Shown: positions 9,535 through 18,261 of the stretch, piece after piece
Numbering within the stretch: position 1 is the first letter of the stretch
Layout of the letters: every line of letters starts with the position of its first letter
NCBI GenBank assembly: GCA_001940645.1
Contig: MDVS01000015.1
Location: 9,340 to 73,339, forward strand
Direction: 5' to 3'
Source of the DNA: Candidatus Heimdallarchaeota archaeon LC_3
Lineage (GTDB): Archaea > Asgardarchaeota > Heimdallarchaeia > Hodarchaeales > LC-3
Length of the DNA stretch: 64,000 bases
The notes under the pieces: model-generated
The model's input: the letters and a program-made list of their open reading frames with translations, nothing else
Told to the model about the DNA's origin: nothing
Databases searched by the model: none
Program-made: the position numbers and the translations under genes

Positions 9535-10108
9535 GGAATTTTCTCTATTATTTATATAAAAATATTTCAATTTTTTAAAATTAAATCTTTCTTCTCAATT
9601 TATATCAAAATAAATTGTTTGAAAAGAGGATATTACGGGATAATGTAAAATCTATCTTAAGCTAAATCAAAATTGCGTTCTTTACGCTTATAATATTTAG
9701 ACATATTTTATTACAATCCTACTCCACAGTTCCAACAATATTTCTCCTCTTTAACTATTGATGCACCATAATTTGAACATCTTCCACCTTCATTTCTTGG
9801 TATAGCTATAGTAGTTTGATCTGGATTACCTCCATATTCCGTAGATGGATATAATTTTGCACCAGATAGTATTCACTTATTTCATTTTATTCCATCGTAA
9901 AAGGAAAGAAATTAATCCAATTTCAGTTGTTAATGAATGAAATTTCAAATTACAATATTATGTTTTTAAAGGACACTTCACAAACAGGAATTACTATTTA
10001 TATTTTTAAATTATTTATTTTCTTTTCAGTTTCGAGGCAAATTATAAATTATTTATGTAACCAACGTCTATTATTTGTGTGTTGTCTCATTAACAAGGTG
10101 AATCGAAC
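9535..10108. other. Intergenic region containing a decayed zinc-ribbon fragment
   Basis: A 574-bp gap before the broken surface-protein gene. Its only recognisable content is the minus-strand zinc-ribbon relic at 9711-9872. The rest is AT-rich and has no open frame I can support. Confidence 0.4.
9711..9872 (-). pseudogene. C-terminal relic of a zinc-ribbon protein
   Basis: A 53-codon open stretch with no start codon, bounded upstream by TGA, ends in GGRCSNYGASIVKEEKYCWN followed by CGVGL and TAA. This is the usual end of small archaeal zinc-ribbon proteins (CxxCG, about 12 residues, CxxCG), but the second Cys of the first pair is Tyr, which one G-to-A change (TGT to TAT) would explain. The upstream part of the gene is gone, so I read it as a degraded remnant. 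Confidence 0.5.
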
Positions 10109-10744
10109 ATGAACTCTATAATTCAGTCATTATTAATACTGGTAGGCGTTTTATTAATATCTCTATCAGCTGTTATGGCTCAGGATGATATTTCTCAGTA
10201 TGAATTATCAGAAACTGATCTCCCCACTGATTATGAAAGAATCAGTTCAACAGTTTTTAGCACGTCTTCTATCCCTACAATCCAACAAACCTGGAAAACA
10301 CCTTTGATTGCTGTAACGAACCCAATCATTGGAATATTATTGACGTTAGCGGATTATGGTACAGTAGCTGGGGCTGATGGAGCGATGCTTGGTGCTGCAC
10401 TTAATGAAGGTGACCCCGTAACAGTAACTGGGGTTGATCGAGTGATTAATGAATCCTAAAATCTCTATGACTCCATTTATGCATCTTACATTTATGCGCA
10501 AAGAGGACAGTTTATTGCGACTTGTCTCGACAGAACAATTTTAAATAACGTTGAACACATTGCAATATCGGATGCCATCACGTTATTAGAAGCTCAATTA
10601 GCAAAATTACCAGAATCAACATCAACACTAAATCCTACTACGACAGAGAAAAAATCAGCGGGAAGTCCAGGGTTTGAACTAGTACCGGTGTTGGTAGCAA
10701 TGGTTACTGTTTTGATTACGTACAAGCGTTTCAAACATGACTAA
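10109..10744 (+). pseudogene. Cell-surface protein with PGF-CTERM-like tail, interrupted by TAA
   Basis: The frame starting at ATG 10109 encodes a signal peptide (hydrophobic residues 5-22 ending VMAQ) and reaches TAA at 10457-10459. The same frame then continues open for another 94 codons to TAA at 10742-10744. The tail reads SPGFELVPVLVAMVTVLITY then KRFKHD, meaning a PGF motif, one membrane helix and a basic end. That is the layout of PGF-CTERM proteins, which an archaeosortase processes and attaches to a lipid. The intact protein would be about 211 residues with the interruption after residue 116. A Thr/Ser/Pro-rich linker precedes the tail. Either a real nonsense mutation or an error in the sequence explains it; readthrough is less likely. 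Confidence 0.6.
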
Positions 10745-10802
10745 AAAAATGTCTCTACTTTCAAAATTCACAAAAGAGATTTTCTTTAATGTCAAATTTA
10801 TT

Positions 10803-13007
10803 CTAACTTTCTGGAGGGGATGTATGAATACAAAAAATCGTTGTTTCATCTGATTTTAAAGTAATTGTCCAGCTATGAGCTTCAACAATTTTTTTTACAA
10901 TATTTAATCCTAATCCACTGTTTCCTTCTATTGTAGTGAACCCTTTTTGAAAAATTTTAGATCGATGATCTTCGGGAATCGGAATGCCATCATTACGGAT
11001 TAAGATTGAGTTCTGATCACTTATTACCTCTATTTTGGTAGCTTTTCCATGAATCACAGCATTTTCAAACAGGTTTTGGAATATCTGTGTCATTTTTAGA
11101 CGATCGCAAAACATAGATGGAAGATCCGTAGAAGAAATACTAATATTCTCAGGTAGAACGTCTTGAGCTACTTTCTTGATTATATCATTTAGATTGACAA
11201 TATCAGTCTTTTTTGCTACCAAACCCGCATCCGAAAGTTCTACTGAACGTTTAAGCAATTCTTGAATCTTTTTTGTTATACGTATAATTTTTGGAGCTAA
11301 ATCATTTTCTCCCTTTTCTTCCAAAAGTTCGGCATATCCTTGAATGCTAAATAGACCACTTCGTGTATCATGGTTTATTTGGTGAACGAATTCACTTAAC
11401 TCTTGTTTTTGATGTCTGAGCAAATCTTCTGCTTTCGTACGTTTTGTGACATCTGTAGTTATCATTCCCATTCCAGTACCGACTTTAAAAGCTCTTATTT
11501 CAAGATTAAAATCACCAAATCTAGAATGTAGGATAATGTTATCAAAATAAATCGGATTTCCCGTTCTAATAACTTCAAGGTATTGGTTATATCTACCGGT
11601 TTCCTTTAAATTAGGGATAATATCTGTGATATTTTTTCCAACAACGTCTTCTTTATTCAGATTTGGAAATAAGGACTTCATTGTACCTTTGTTCACATCA
11701 ATAATATTAAGGTTTAAATCAAAAAGAGCAAAATTTTCCGTTGCTGACTCCATAAAGTCTCTTAATCTCTCTTTTGATTCTTTTAAAGCTTTTAAAGCTT
11801 CATCTAAATTTAAATTATCGAGAGTGAGTTCATGAAGAATACTGAGATTACTAATAACACTTTGAATATAAAGTGGCTGTCCTTCTTGATCATAAATCAT
11901 AACAGGTTTGATTTTTACAGGAAGTTTTGTACCTTCTTTTTTGATTAATAATCGGTAATGTCCCGAGGTTTTAATCCCAGATCGCAATGAAATAATTTTT
12001 TGATCAACATTATCAAACTCGGATGAATCTACTATTTGTTTGAAGGGCAATCCAATTAACTCATCAATCTCATATCCTAGCATCTTGGCTACAGTTTGAT
12101 TTGCATCAAGTATTACGTTATCAAGGCTTTTACCTGTGAAGATTGCTATATTTGAACTTTTAAAAAGCGCTTGATATCGCTGATCAATTTCAAGAAGAGA
12201 CTTCTCTACTTGTTTGAGTTTGGTTATATCACGCAATATGGATCTGCTGTAAAGTACATTCCCATGTACATCACGTTCAGCTGAAACATTTAGGCTAACA
12301 GGAATTTTTCTACCATCTTTTCGTTTTAATAAAAGTTCTGCATCCTTTATAACCCCCATTTCTTTAAATAATTGGAATAGTCTTTTAGCTTCCTCCAAAC
12401 AATCTGGATGATATATTTCAAAAACAGGATAATTTATTAATTCTTTCTTTGAATAACCCAGACATGTAACTAATGTTTGATTGCATAGAATGATTTTTCC
12501 GGTTTTAGTATCCACAGAGACAAACATATCAGGAGCATTCTCATAGAGATCTTGGTATGATTTCTCAGATTTTCTTAAATCAGTACTAATCATGATAAAA
12601 TGTACCAATTCAGTGAAAAGCGTTTTAACATCTCCTCCTTTTTGTAAATAAAAATCAGCGCCCATATTAAGTGCTTGAATCACAACCTCTTCTTTACCAC
12701 GTCCTGTAAGAATGATGAACGGAACGGTATTCCCTTGTTTCCGTAGTTCCGTTAGTAGTTCTAATCCATTCATCTCAGGCATTTGATAATCTGAAACGAT
12801 AACATCAATACTCTTTTTTTCTAACAAATCGAGAGCTTGCTTGGCAGAGAAACTTATCTCGGCTTTTATTCGGCCATAACTCAATTTTTCCAATGATCGT
12901 CTAATGAGAGATAAAAAATCTTTTTCATCATCTATACATAAAACATGAACAATATCTTCTTGAGAATCCTTATATTGCGGTTTTGTTGAATTCTCTTGAG
13001 AATACAT
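10803..13007 (-). CDS. Hybrid signalling protein: response regulator, PAS repeats, histidine kinase
   Basis: A 734-residue cytoplasmic two-component protein. Residues 20-140 are a receiver domain with the acidic pair IDD (about 25-27), phospho-acceptor Asp73 in VSDYQMPEMNG and a conserved Thr/Lys in ILTGRGKEE and LQKGG. Three PAS domains follow (about 150-270, 275-390 and 410-530), the first two ending with the usual PAC-type RDITKLKQVE and QSVISNLS segments. A DHp-like helix with HQINHDTRSG carries the probable phospho-His, and the C-terminal ATPase domain has NLFENAV (N box), IRNDGIP (G1) and GLGLNIVKKIV (G2). No membrane segment is seen, so it senses internal signals. An N-terminal receiver before PAS-HK is common in archaeal kinases. 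It stands alone and no partner regulator adjoins it. Confidence 0.93.
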   Translation of the reverse strand: MYSQENSTKPQYKDSQEDIVHVLCIDDEKDFLSLIRRSLEKLSYGRIKAEISFSAKQALDLLEKKSIDVIVSDYQMPEMNGLELLTELRKQGNTVPFIILTGRGKEEVVIQALNMGADFYLQKGGDVKTLFTELVHFIMISTDLRKSEKSYQDLYENAPDMFVSVDTKTGKIILCNQTLVTCLGYSKKELINYPVFEIYHPDCLEEAKRLFQLFKEMGVIKDAELLLKRKDGRKIPVSLNVSAERDVHGNVLYSRSILRDITKLKQVEKSLLEIDQRYQALFKSSNIAIFTGKSLDNVILDANQTVAKMLGYEIDELIGLPFKQIVDSSEFDNVDQKIISLRSGIKTSGHYRLLIKKEGTKLPVKIKPVMIYDQEGQPLYIQSVISNLSILHELTLDNLNLDEALKALKESKERLRDFMESATENFALFDLNLNIIDVNKGTMKSLFPNLNKEDVVGKNITDIIPNLKETGRYNQYLEVIRTGNPIYFDNIILHSRFGDFNLEIRAFKVGTGMGMITTDVTKRTKAEDLLRHQKQELSEFVHQINHDTRSGLFSIQGYAELLEEKGENDLAPKIIRITKKIQELLKRSVELSDAGLVAKKTDIVNLNDIIKKVAQDVLPENISISSTDLPSMFCDRLKMTQIFQNLFENAVIHGKATKIEVISDQNSILIRNDGIPIPEDHRSKIFQKGFTTIEGNSGLGLNIVKKIVEAHSWTITLKSDETTIFCIHTSPPES

Positions 13008-13577
13008 ATTATTAAATTGTCTCCTTTTATAATGTAATCTCTTATGAAGATTCGCTATACTATTAAAGTTTTCCTATGAGTTACCAAATCCGTTTTGGTA
13101 AAATTTATAGAAAATGAAGTTTAGGGTGATACACGAAAAATATTTCCTATGATACGTTTGTTGAAAGAGAAAATGATGAGATAATAGAGTTTTATGATGA
13201 AAAAGAGAGATAGGTAATCCATTATTTTAAGTTAAGGTAATAGATATTGGATTCTTATCTAATTTTTTTGACAAGTTTAAACGATTTATTGAAATAAAGT
13301 GATTTAATTTTGAAAATTATATTTTTTATCTTTAGAAAATCCAAAAAATGCATTATCTTAGTTAACTTTTTGTTTACAAACAGGACAAGTATGATATGCC
13401 TTTAACCATTCTAATAAGTTTATATCAACATCCAATTAATAGAGATTTTTAGTAATTACTTCTAATTATGCATAAAATATAGCATTATTTCTTTGAAATT
13501 TAAGTCCTACATTGTTGTTTTAATTAATCTCTTTCCTATCCTAAAATTTCCGAACTTAAATTATTTTTTAACTACTT
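13008..13577. other. Intergenic region containing a RING-type relic
   Basis: A 570-bp gap between two minus-strand genes. The only interpretable content is the short minus-strand coding relic at 13358-13435. The remaining sequence is stop-rich in all frames. Confidence 0.4.
13358..13435 (-). pseudogene. C-terminal relic resembling the end of a RING finger
   Basis: A 25-codon frame, open from just after TAA to TAA, reads LLEWLKAYHTCPVCKQKVN at its end. This matches the closing part of RING-type zinc fingers, where a hydrophobic-Trp-Leu helix is followed by Thr-Cys-Pro-x-Cys. The first zinc-binding half is not found upstream. It may start at TTG 13433-13435 but is too short to fold, so I read it as the end of a decayed gene. 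Chance cannot be excluded for so short a match. Confidence 0.4.
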
Positions 13578-13967
13578 TTACTTTTTTGCCCAATCGATTA
13601 CCTCACTCTCTGATGTTGAAATTAAATGAGAATATTTTCGAGATCCATTTCTTCCCCCTTTTATTAAGTACTGAATTGTTAGCTTTTTAGTTGCATTAGG
13701 TGTTACAATACCCCATTTTTCAATTCCAGCTTCATCTGCCAACTCACCAGTTTTTAACCATAAACTTTGAACTTCTTGGTTCCATGCATTCTTCATTTCA
13801 ACATTTACAACTAAACGACTAACCTCAGGTTTATGAACGCTTTCATTAAACTCAACGAAAGCATCTTGAAATGTTTGAGGGGTAGAGTTTTCTTTAAATT
13901 TCCAATATGCAATAGATTTCGATCCATTACTAATTATTTCACTTTCATAACTTTTTGAATTACTCAT
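13578..13967 (-). CDS. SpoIIAA/STAS-like small protein
   Basis: A 129-residue soluble protein. The order of elements (SIAYWKFKENSTPQTF, then VSRLVVNVEMKNAWNQE, WGIVTPNATKKLTIQYLIKG, and a closing helix ESEVIDWAKK) fits the SpoIIAA-like/STAS fold seen in small bacterial and archaeal proteins that bind lipids or act as anti-sigma antagonist relatives. No phospho-Ser site typical of true SpoIIAA can be assigned. No transmembrane segment is visible. It follows a long gap downstream of nothing related, and its role is unknown. Confidence 0.6.
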   Translation of the reverse strand: MSNSKSYESEIISNGSKSIAYWKFKENSTPQTFQDAFVEFNESVHKPEVSRLVVNVEMKNAWNQEVQSLWLKTGELADEAGIEKWGIVTPNATKKLTIQYLIKGGRNGSRKYSHLISTSESEVIDWAKK

Positions 13968-14047
13968 AGTAGATTTCTGTCCTATAATTTAAAAAAATAA
14001 TATACAGACTTAATATATATAACAAATAGTTATTAATATTAGGTAAC

Positions 14048-14614
14048 TTATTTCTTACCCGATACAATAAACTGGGTTATTTTTGATAAAAGGAATTCAT
14101 CAGGGTAGGTGTTAACTTTTTTTTCTAATTCATTGTAATCCCAAATTTCATCGTTTATATACAATTTATTTTTAGGAAAATACTCTGAAAAGAAATTAAG
14201 TAAGGTTTATGAGAACATAATGAATCTTTAGTTAGAATAATATATATTTCAACTGGAGAAGAAGCAAAAGATTGTTTAATTATTTGATTAGCATCATCTG
14301 TAGAATAAAAGTTAACAGGTTTGGAACAAGTAATGCATTTTTGAGTACCATACCGTGCAAAAAGAATTCTAAAAAAAAGGGTGTAAACCAGAAGCAATAG
14401 ATAAAGTAGAATTTGGATTACGATTTAAAATGTTTTGATCTATAGCAATAGTTGGTTTAAATCCTGTAACTTCGTCAACATCTGCTGATTTGAATTTAGA
14501 TCTTAAACCACTCGAAAAAATATCAGAAAATTGTCTATGTGACTCGTGATATATAGTATTAAAAACAAGAGAACTTTTTCCAGAACCACTGATTTCGGAG
14601 ACACTATTAATCAT
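14048..14614 (-). pseudogene. UvrA-like excinuclease ATPase, truncated and frameshifted
   Basis: The segment 14369-14614 encodes SGSGKSSLVFNTIYHESHR (Walker A region), then VDEVTGFKPTIAIDQ and NPNSTLSIASG, diagnostic of the first ATPase module of UvrA-family proteins. At an eight-T run (mRNA sense, about 14372-14379) the frame slips and continues as RILFARYGTQKCITCSKPV, the start of the UvrA zinc-finger region, down to about 14195. A second slip then leads to a frame ending in TAA at 14048-14050. The N-terminal strand before the Walker motif and over 700 downstream residues of a normal UvrA are missing. It is therefore a relic, probably of a UvrA paralogue rather than the working repair gene. 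Confidence 0.75.
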
Positions 14615-14802
14615 CTAAAATATTCCCATACTGATCAACCTTATCAGAAAAGGGTCTAATTATTGATAAAAGAATCAATTAAACAAAATAATTTCATGTT
14701 AATATTGTAAAGATACCAATCTATTTTAAAATCATTTTACTTAATTATTATTTAACTAACGAAATTTCTAATGAAAATAATTTTGCTATTTAAATTTTCC
14801 TG

Positions 14803-15519
14803 ATGTCTGAGAAAAGATTAAAGAGAAACAAAATTATCTTTGTAATGAAAAACAGATTTTGTGATACTTACATGGCAACAAGCAAATGGTCAAATGATGA
14901 GAAATTAATTACCAAAGCATTTGATAATGAAAGTGAAGATTATTTTAAAGGATATGAAAAAAAAAGTATCCCAAAAACAGCAGAAGTTCAAATAGATTCA
15001 ATTATTGAAGCAAAGTCTTCAACTGTAATTGATGTAGGATCTGGCCCAGGTGTAATAATGATAAAAATGCTTGATCAGGGAGTACAACATGTTACTGGAA
15101 TAGACTTATCTCCAAAAATGATAGAAATAGCACAAAAAGAAATTGAAAAAAAGAACTTAGTAGCAAAAACTGAGTTAATAGAAGGGAGTTTTTTAGAAAT
15201 AGTTCCCAAAAAAGTCGATGCGATCTTCTTACATCGGGTTTTATGTTGTCATCCAGATAGAGAAGTAATGATCGACAAATCGGTGAGTCATGATCCGAAT
15301 ATAATTACTTTTACTTCTTTGAGAGACTGGAAACTATTAAGAGGAGGTTTAGTAGTTGTTAAGGGAATTAGAAAGTTAATTAGAGGAAAATTTTTTCTTC
15401 CTTTCGTCCCCAGATTTAGTGAAATTGATGAGCAGTTGAAAAAGGAAGGATATTATCCAATAACAACCTATAAATCCAAATTATGGATAACTAAAACATA
15501 CAAAAAAGATTTAAAATAA
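14803..15519 (+). CDS. SAM-dependent class I methyltransferase
   Basis: A 238-residue Rossmann-fold methyltransferase. Motif I is VIDVGSGPG (about residues 76-84), the acidic residue after strand 2 is in GIDLSPKMIEIA, and a motif IV region reads VDAIFLHRVLCCHPD. The C-terminal third is basic and may form the substrate lid. Start choice is open: ATG at 14803 gives a lysine-rich 23-residue leader, while ATG at 14872 (MATSKWSND) is nearer the usual start. Small-molecule methylation is likely but the substrate is unknown. It is isolated on the plus strand between relics and a hypothetical gene. Confidence 0.85.
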   Translation: MSEKRLKRNKIIFVMKNRFCDTYMATSKWSNDEKLITKAFDNESEDYFKGYEKKSIPKTAEVQIDSIIEAKSSTVIDVGSGPGVIMIKMLDQGVQHVTGIDLSPKMIEIAQKEIEKKNLVAKTELIEGSFLEIVPKKVDAIFLHRVLCCHPDREVMIDKSVSHDPNIITFTSLRDWKLLRGGLVVVKGIRKLIRGKFFLPFVPRFSEIDEQLKKEGYYPITTYKSKLWITKTYKKDLK

Positions 15520-15871
15520 TTTAGTTCATTTGAATATTTATTCAATTTCTCTCCGTGACCATTTATCCTTTTTACTAAAAGCAAGTTAATTCAGATGAAA
15601 TACCCAATTCTAATTTTAAAATGAATTTACAGATCAATTTTTTCTTGAAATTTCTTATTTAGGTAAGCCTATAAGTAGTTTATAGATAAATTTTTGAATA
15701 GAAATTATTTTTTGTAGGATAGGCTAAATCAATCAAATTGGGAAATATTGTTCAATATTGTGTAATTATTTGTCAAATTATTTAAAAATTCCATAAATAA
15801 ACAAAATTTACGTCATTTTCCTAAAGAATATATTTTTTTAATTATTAAAATTACATTAAGAGAGGAAAGAA
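15520..15871. other. Intergenic region with two TAGG-type operator-like sites
   Basis: This 352-bp region upstream of a small orphan gene holds TAGGTAAGCCTA at 15660-15671, a TAGG-N4-CCTA palindrome, and TAGGATAGGCTA at 15715-15726, a close variant with one mismatched arm. The rest is AT-rich with no open frame. Confidence 0.4.
15660..15671. promoter_or_regulatory. TAGG-N4-CCTA palindrome, DtxR/MntR-box-like
   Basis: The palindrome TAGGTAAGCCTA resembles the core of DtxR/IdeR/MntR-family boxes (TTAGG-N4-CCTAA). It lies about 200 bp upstream of the gene at 15872, and a variant follows 55 bp later. Regulation by a metal-dependent repressor is inferred from the motif alone. Confidence 0.35.
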
Positions 15872-16201
15872 ATGCTAGAATCAAATAAGATCTTTAATTG
15901 TTTTCTTGACACCTCACTACATATATTATCTAACTATATTGATGATTATAAAACCATTACAAAAGATATCGATATAATTACTGATCTAGAATGTTTCAGA
16001 ATGGTCCGTAGGCTCGATAACAAAGTTGTTGTATATGTTCGAAAGATTGACAAAGATTATGGAATATTTTTGAAAAAAAAATTTAAAATTAGTCCTAAAT
16101 ATGCTCTCTCAGATCTATTAAATCGAATCGAGTTATTAGAAGGAATACTATTTGATGTAAAATCGGTTAAAAAAGAAACAATTCATCGTTTCTTTAAGTG
16201 A
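15872..16201 (+). CDS. Hypothetical protein, 109 residues
   Basis: I do not recognise this protein. A good Shine-Dalgarno-like GAGAGGAAAG ends 3-4 bases before the ATG, which supports a real gene. The product is soluble, basic, and built of alternating helices and strands (VVVYVRKIDKDYGIFLKKKF looks like a beta hairpin), ending in a helix KKETIHRFF. No Cys pairs, membrane segments or enzymatic motifs are visible. Two TAGG-type palindromic sites lie upstream. Confidence 0.6.
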   Translation: MLESNKIFNCFLDTSLHILSNYIDDYKTITKDIDIITDLECFRMVRRLDNKVVVYVRKIDKDYGIFLKKKFKISPKYALSDLLNRIELLEGILFDVKSVKKETIHRFFK

Positions 16202-16520
16202 GAATTATTCAACCAAAACCCTTGAAAATAACAATTTAACCTCATTTATGCATAACCATTTTATTTTTCCTTCTTTTCTCATATATTTTAGAATAATCTA
16301 AAACAGTTTATAGTTTACTCTTCATTTCAAATTTAAATTAAGAAAGCATTATATCTAATATAAAATTTTAGATTTTCCCGTTACTTTTAATTATTCTAGA
16401 CTAATTGCATGGTTGAAGAAATTTTTTCCAAAATAAGGGAAAAACAAATATAAAAATTGTGTGTTTTAAATCCAAATGTTTAAACTAAATCCAAAATCTC
16501 AAAAAAAATTAAATTAGTAC
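16202..16520. other. Intergenic region, nothing recognised
   Basis: A 319-bp AT-rich gap upstream of the first aldehyde dehydrogenase gene. I see no open frame, RNA gene or clear palindrome in it; it presumably carries the promoter of the dehydrogenase gene. Confidence 0.3.
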
Positions 16521-18053
16521 GTGATTACTATGGATTCTTTAGTTGAAAAGTCAACAAATAAATCAAATAAGAGAAATCAGCCTAGTAAGGAGAGTTATAT
16601 AAAAGACATTGAATCCCTCATAGCGAAACAAAGAGAATTTTACAAATCTGGAAAAACGCGGTCTTTTAATTTTCGTAAAGAACAATTAGAAAAATTAAGA
16701 ACAATTATTGAAGAAAATGAAGAAGAAATTAATAAAGCGATTCAAGATGATCTTAATAGATCTGATTTTGCAGTAATTTTTACTACTGGGGTAGTTATTA
16801 CAGAAATTAAATATATGCTTGAACACGTTTTAACTCTTAGACCTCCTTTTGTCTCGAGACGTTTAAAACAATGGATGGAAAAAAATAAAAACCGATCTCC
16901 TATGACTTTTCTAGGATTTAAATCATATGTTGAATCTGTTCCTAAAGGCGTTGTGCTTATCATTGGTCCTTGGAATTATCCATTTCTTCTCATGATAGTA
17001 CCTCTCATAGGAGCCATAGCAGCAGGTAATTGTGCTGTCTTGAAACCTTCAGAAGTTTCAAAAAATACTTCTAATGTTATTGCTAAACTAATCAATAATA
17101 ATTTTGATAACAACTTTATTCATGCAGAACAAGGTGGAGTTGAGGAGGCTATCGTATTGACTAATAATCCTTCTTGGGATCATATATTATTTACTGGTGG
17201 TACAGAAATAGGCAGAATTGTTTATCAGGCAGCAGCTAAAAATCTCATACCTGTTACTCTAGAACTTGGTGGAAAATCCCCTGCAATTGTAGATAAGGAT
17301 GTTCATCTTAAATTAGCTGCTAGAAGAATTGTATCCACGAAATTTATTAATGCTGGTCAAACATGTATGGCTCCGGACTATTTATTAGTCCATAAAGATA
17401 TTAAAGAACCCTTGAAGAAAGAGATGGAACATTATCTACACAAATTTTTTGGTGATAATGTTGAAAAAAGCAAAGATTTTGCTCGAATAATCAACAATAA
17501 ACAATTTGACAGGTTATTACCGTTAATAAATCATGGAAAAATTTTCTTAGGAGGAAAGAATAATCCTGATACTAGATTTATTGAGCCAACTCTATTAGAA
17601 GACGTTGATTTGAACTCCCAATTGATGAAAGAGGAAATTTTTGGACCTATTCTTCCAATTATTGAATATGAAACTGATGAGGAAGCAATCAATTTTATTG
17701 AGACTAGGGAACATCCTCTTGCACTCTATATTTATAGTAAAAATAAAAATTTTAAGAAAAAAATTTTACGTAACACAAATTTTGGAGGAGCGATGATAAA
17801 CCAAAGTGTAATTCATTATCTTCATCCTGAAGTTCCTTTTGGAGGAAAAGGTAATTCCGGATTTGGAAATTACTCTGGAAAATATAGCTTTGATACTTTT
17901 TCTCAACAAAGACCTGTTGTTGAAGCAGGAACATATTTAGATAGATTTTTTGAGAGAATTAAGTTAAAATCCTTTGGATATCCCCCATTTAAGAAAAGAA
18001 GTTTAAAATTAATAAAATTGTTTCAACGGACTTTCTCAAGATTTCGATTATAA
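16521..18053 (+). CDS. Aldehyde dehydrogenase, ALDH3-like
   Basis: An NAD(P)-dependent aldehyde dehydrogenase of about 507-510 residues that oxidises aldehydes to acids. Key features are the oxyanion region IGPWNYPF, the cofactor-binding GCAVLKPSE-type segment (NCAVLKPSE), FTGGTEIGRIV, the general-base region TLELGGKSP with its Glu, and the catalytic Cys in NAGQTCMAPDY. The short class-3 type core with a long basic C-terminal tail (about residues 455-510) suggests membrane association as in fatty-aldehyde dehydrogenases. GTG 16521 opens the frame, but ATG 16530 is an equally good start. A paralogue follows 208 bp downstream on the same strand, so the pair may act on related aldehydes. Confidence 0.93.
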   Translation: MITMDSLVEKSTNKSNKRNQPSKESYIKDIESLIAKQREFYKSGKTRSFNFRKEQLEKLRTIIEENEEEINKAIQDDLNRSDFAVIFTTGVVITEIKYMLEHVLTLRPPFVSRRLKQWMEKNKNRSPMTFLGFKSYVESVPKGVVLIIGPWNYPFLLMIVPLIGAIAAGNCAVLKPSEVSKNTSNVIAKLINNNFDNNFIHAEQGGVEEAIVLTNNPSWDHILFTGGTEIGRIVYQAAAKNLIPVTLELGGKSPAIVDKDVHLKLAARRIVSTKFINAGQTCMAPDYLLVHKDIKEPLKKEMEHYLHKFFGDNVEKSKDFARIINNKQFDRLLPLINHGKIFLGGKNNPDTRFIEPTLLEDVDLNSQLMKEEIFGPILPIIEYETDEEAINFIETREHPLALYIYSKNKNFKKKILRNTNFGGAMINQSVIHYLHPEVPFGGKGNSGFGNYSGKYSFDTFSQQRPVVEAGTYLDRFFERIKLKSFGYPPFKKRSLKLIKLFQRTFSRFRL

Positions 18054-18261
18054 TTTTAGGAGCAAAGCAGCTGAATTTCCAAAATCATTTGAAGATTCTA
18101 GATTTTTTTCTTGGTTACAAGATTTTTTCCCAAGTAATTAGAATAACTTTTGCAATTTACGCATAGGATTTTTATATTGAAAATAGATAAATCCTATAAT
18201 TGTAAATGTGATATTTTTAAAAGGATAATTTGATATATTACAATCAAGAAAATAATTTTTA

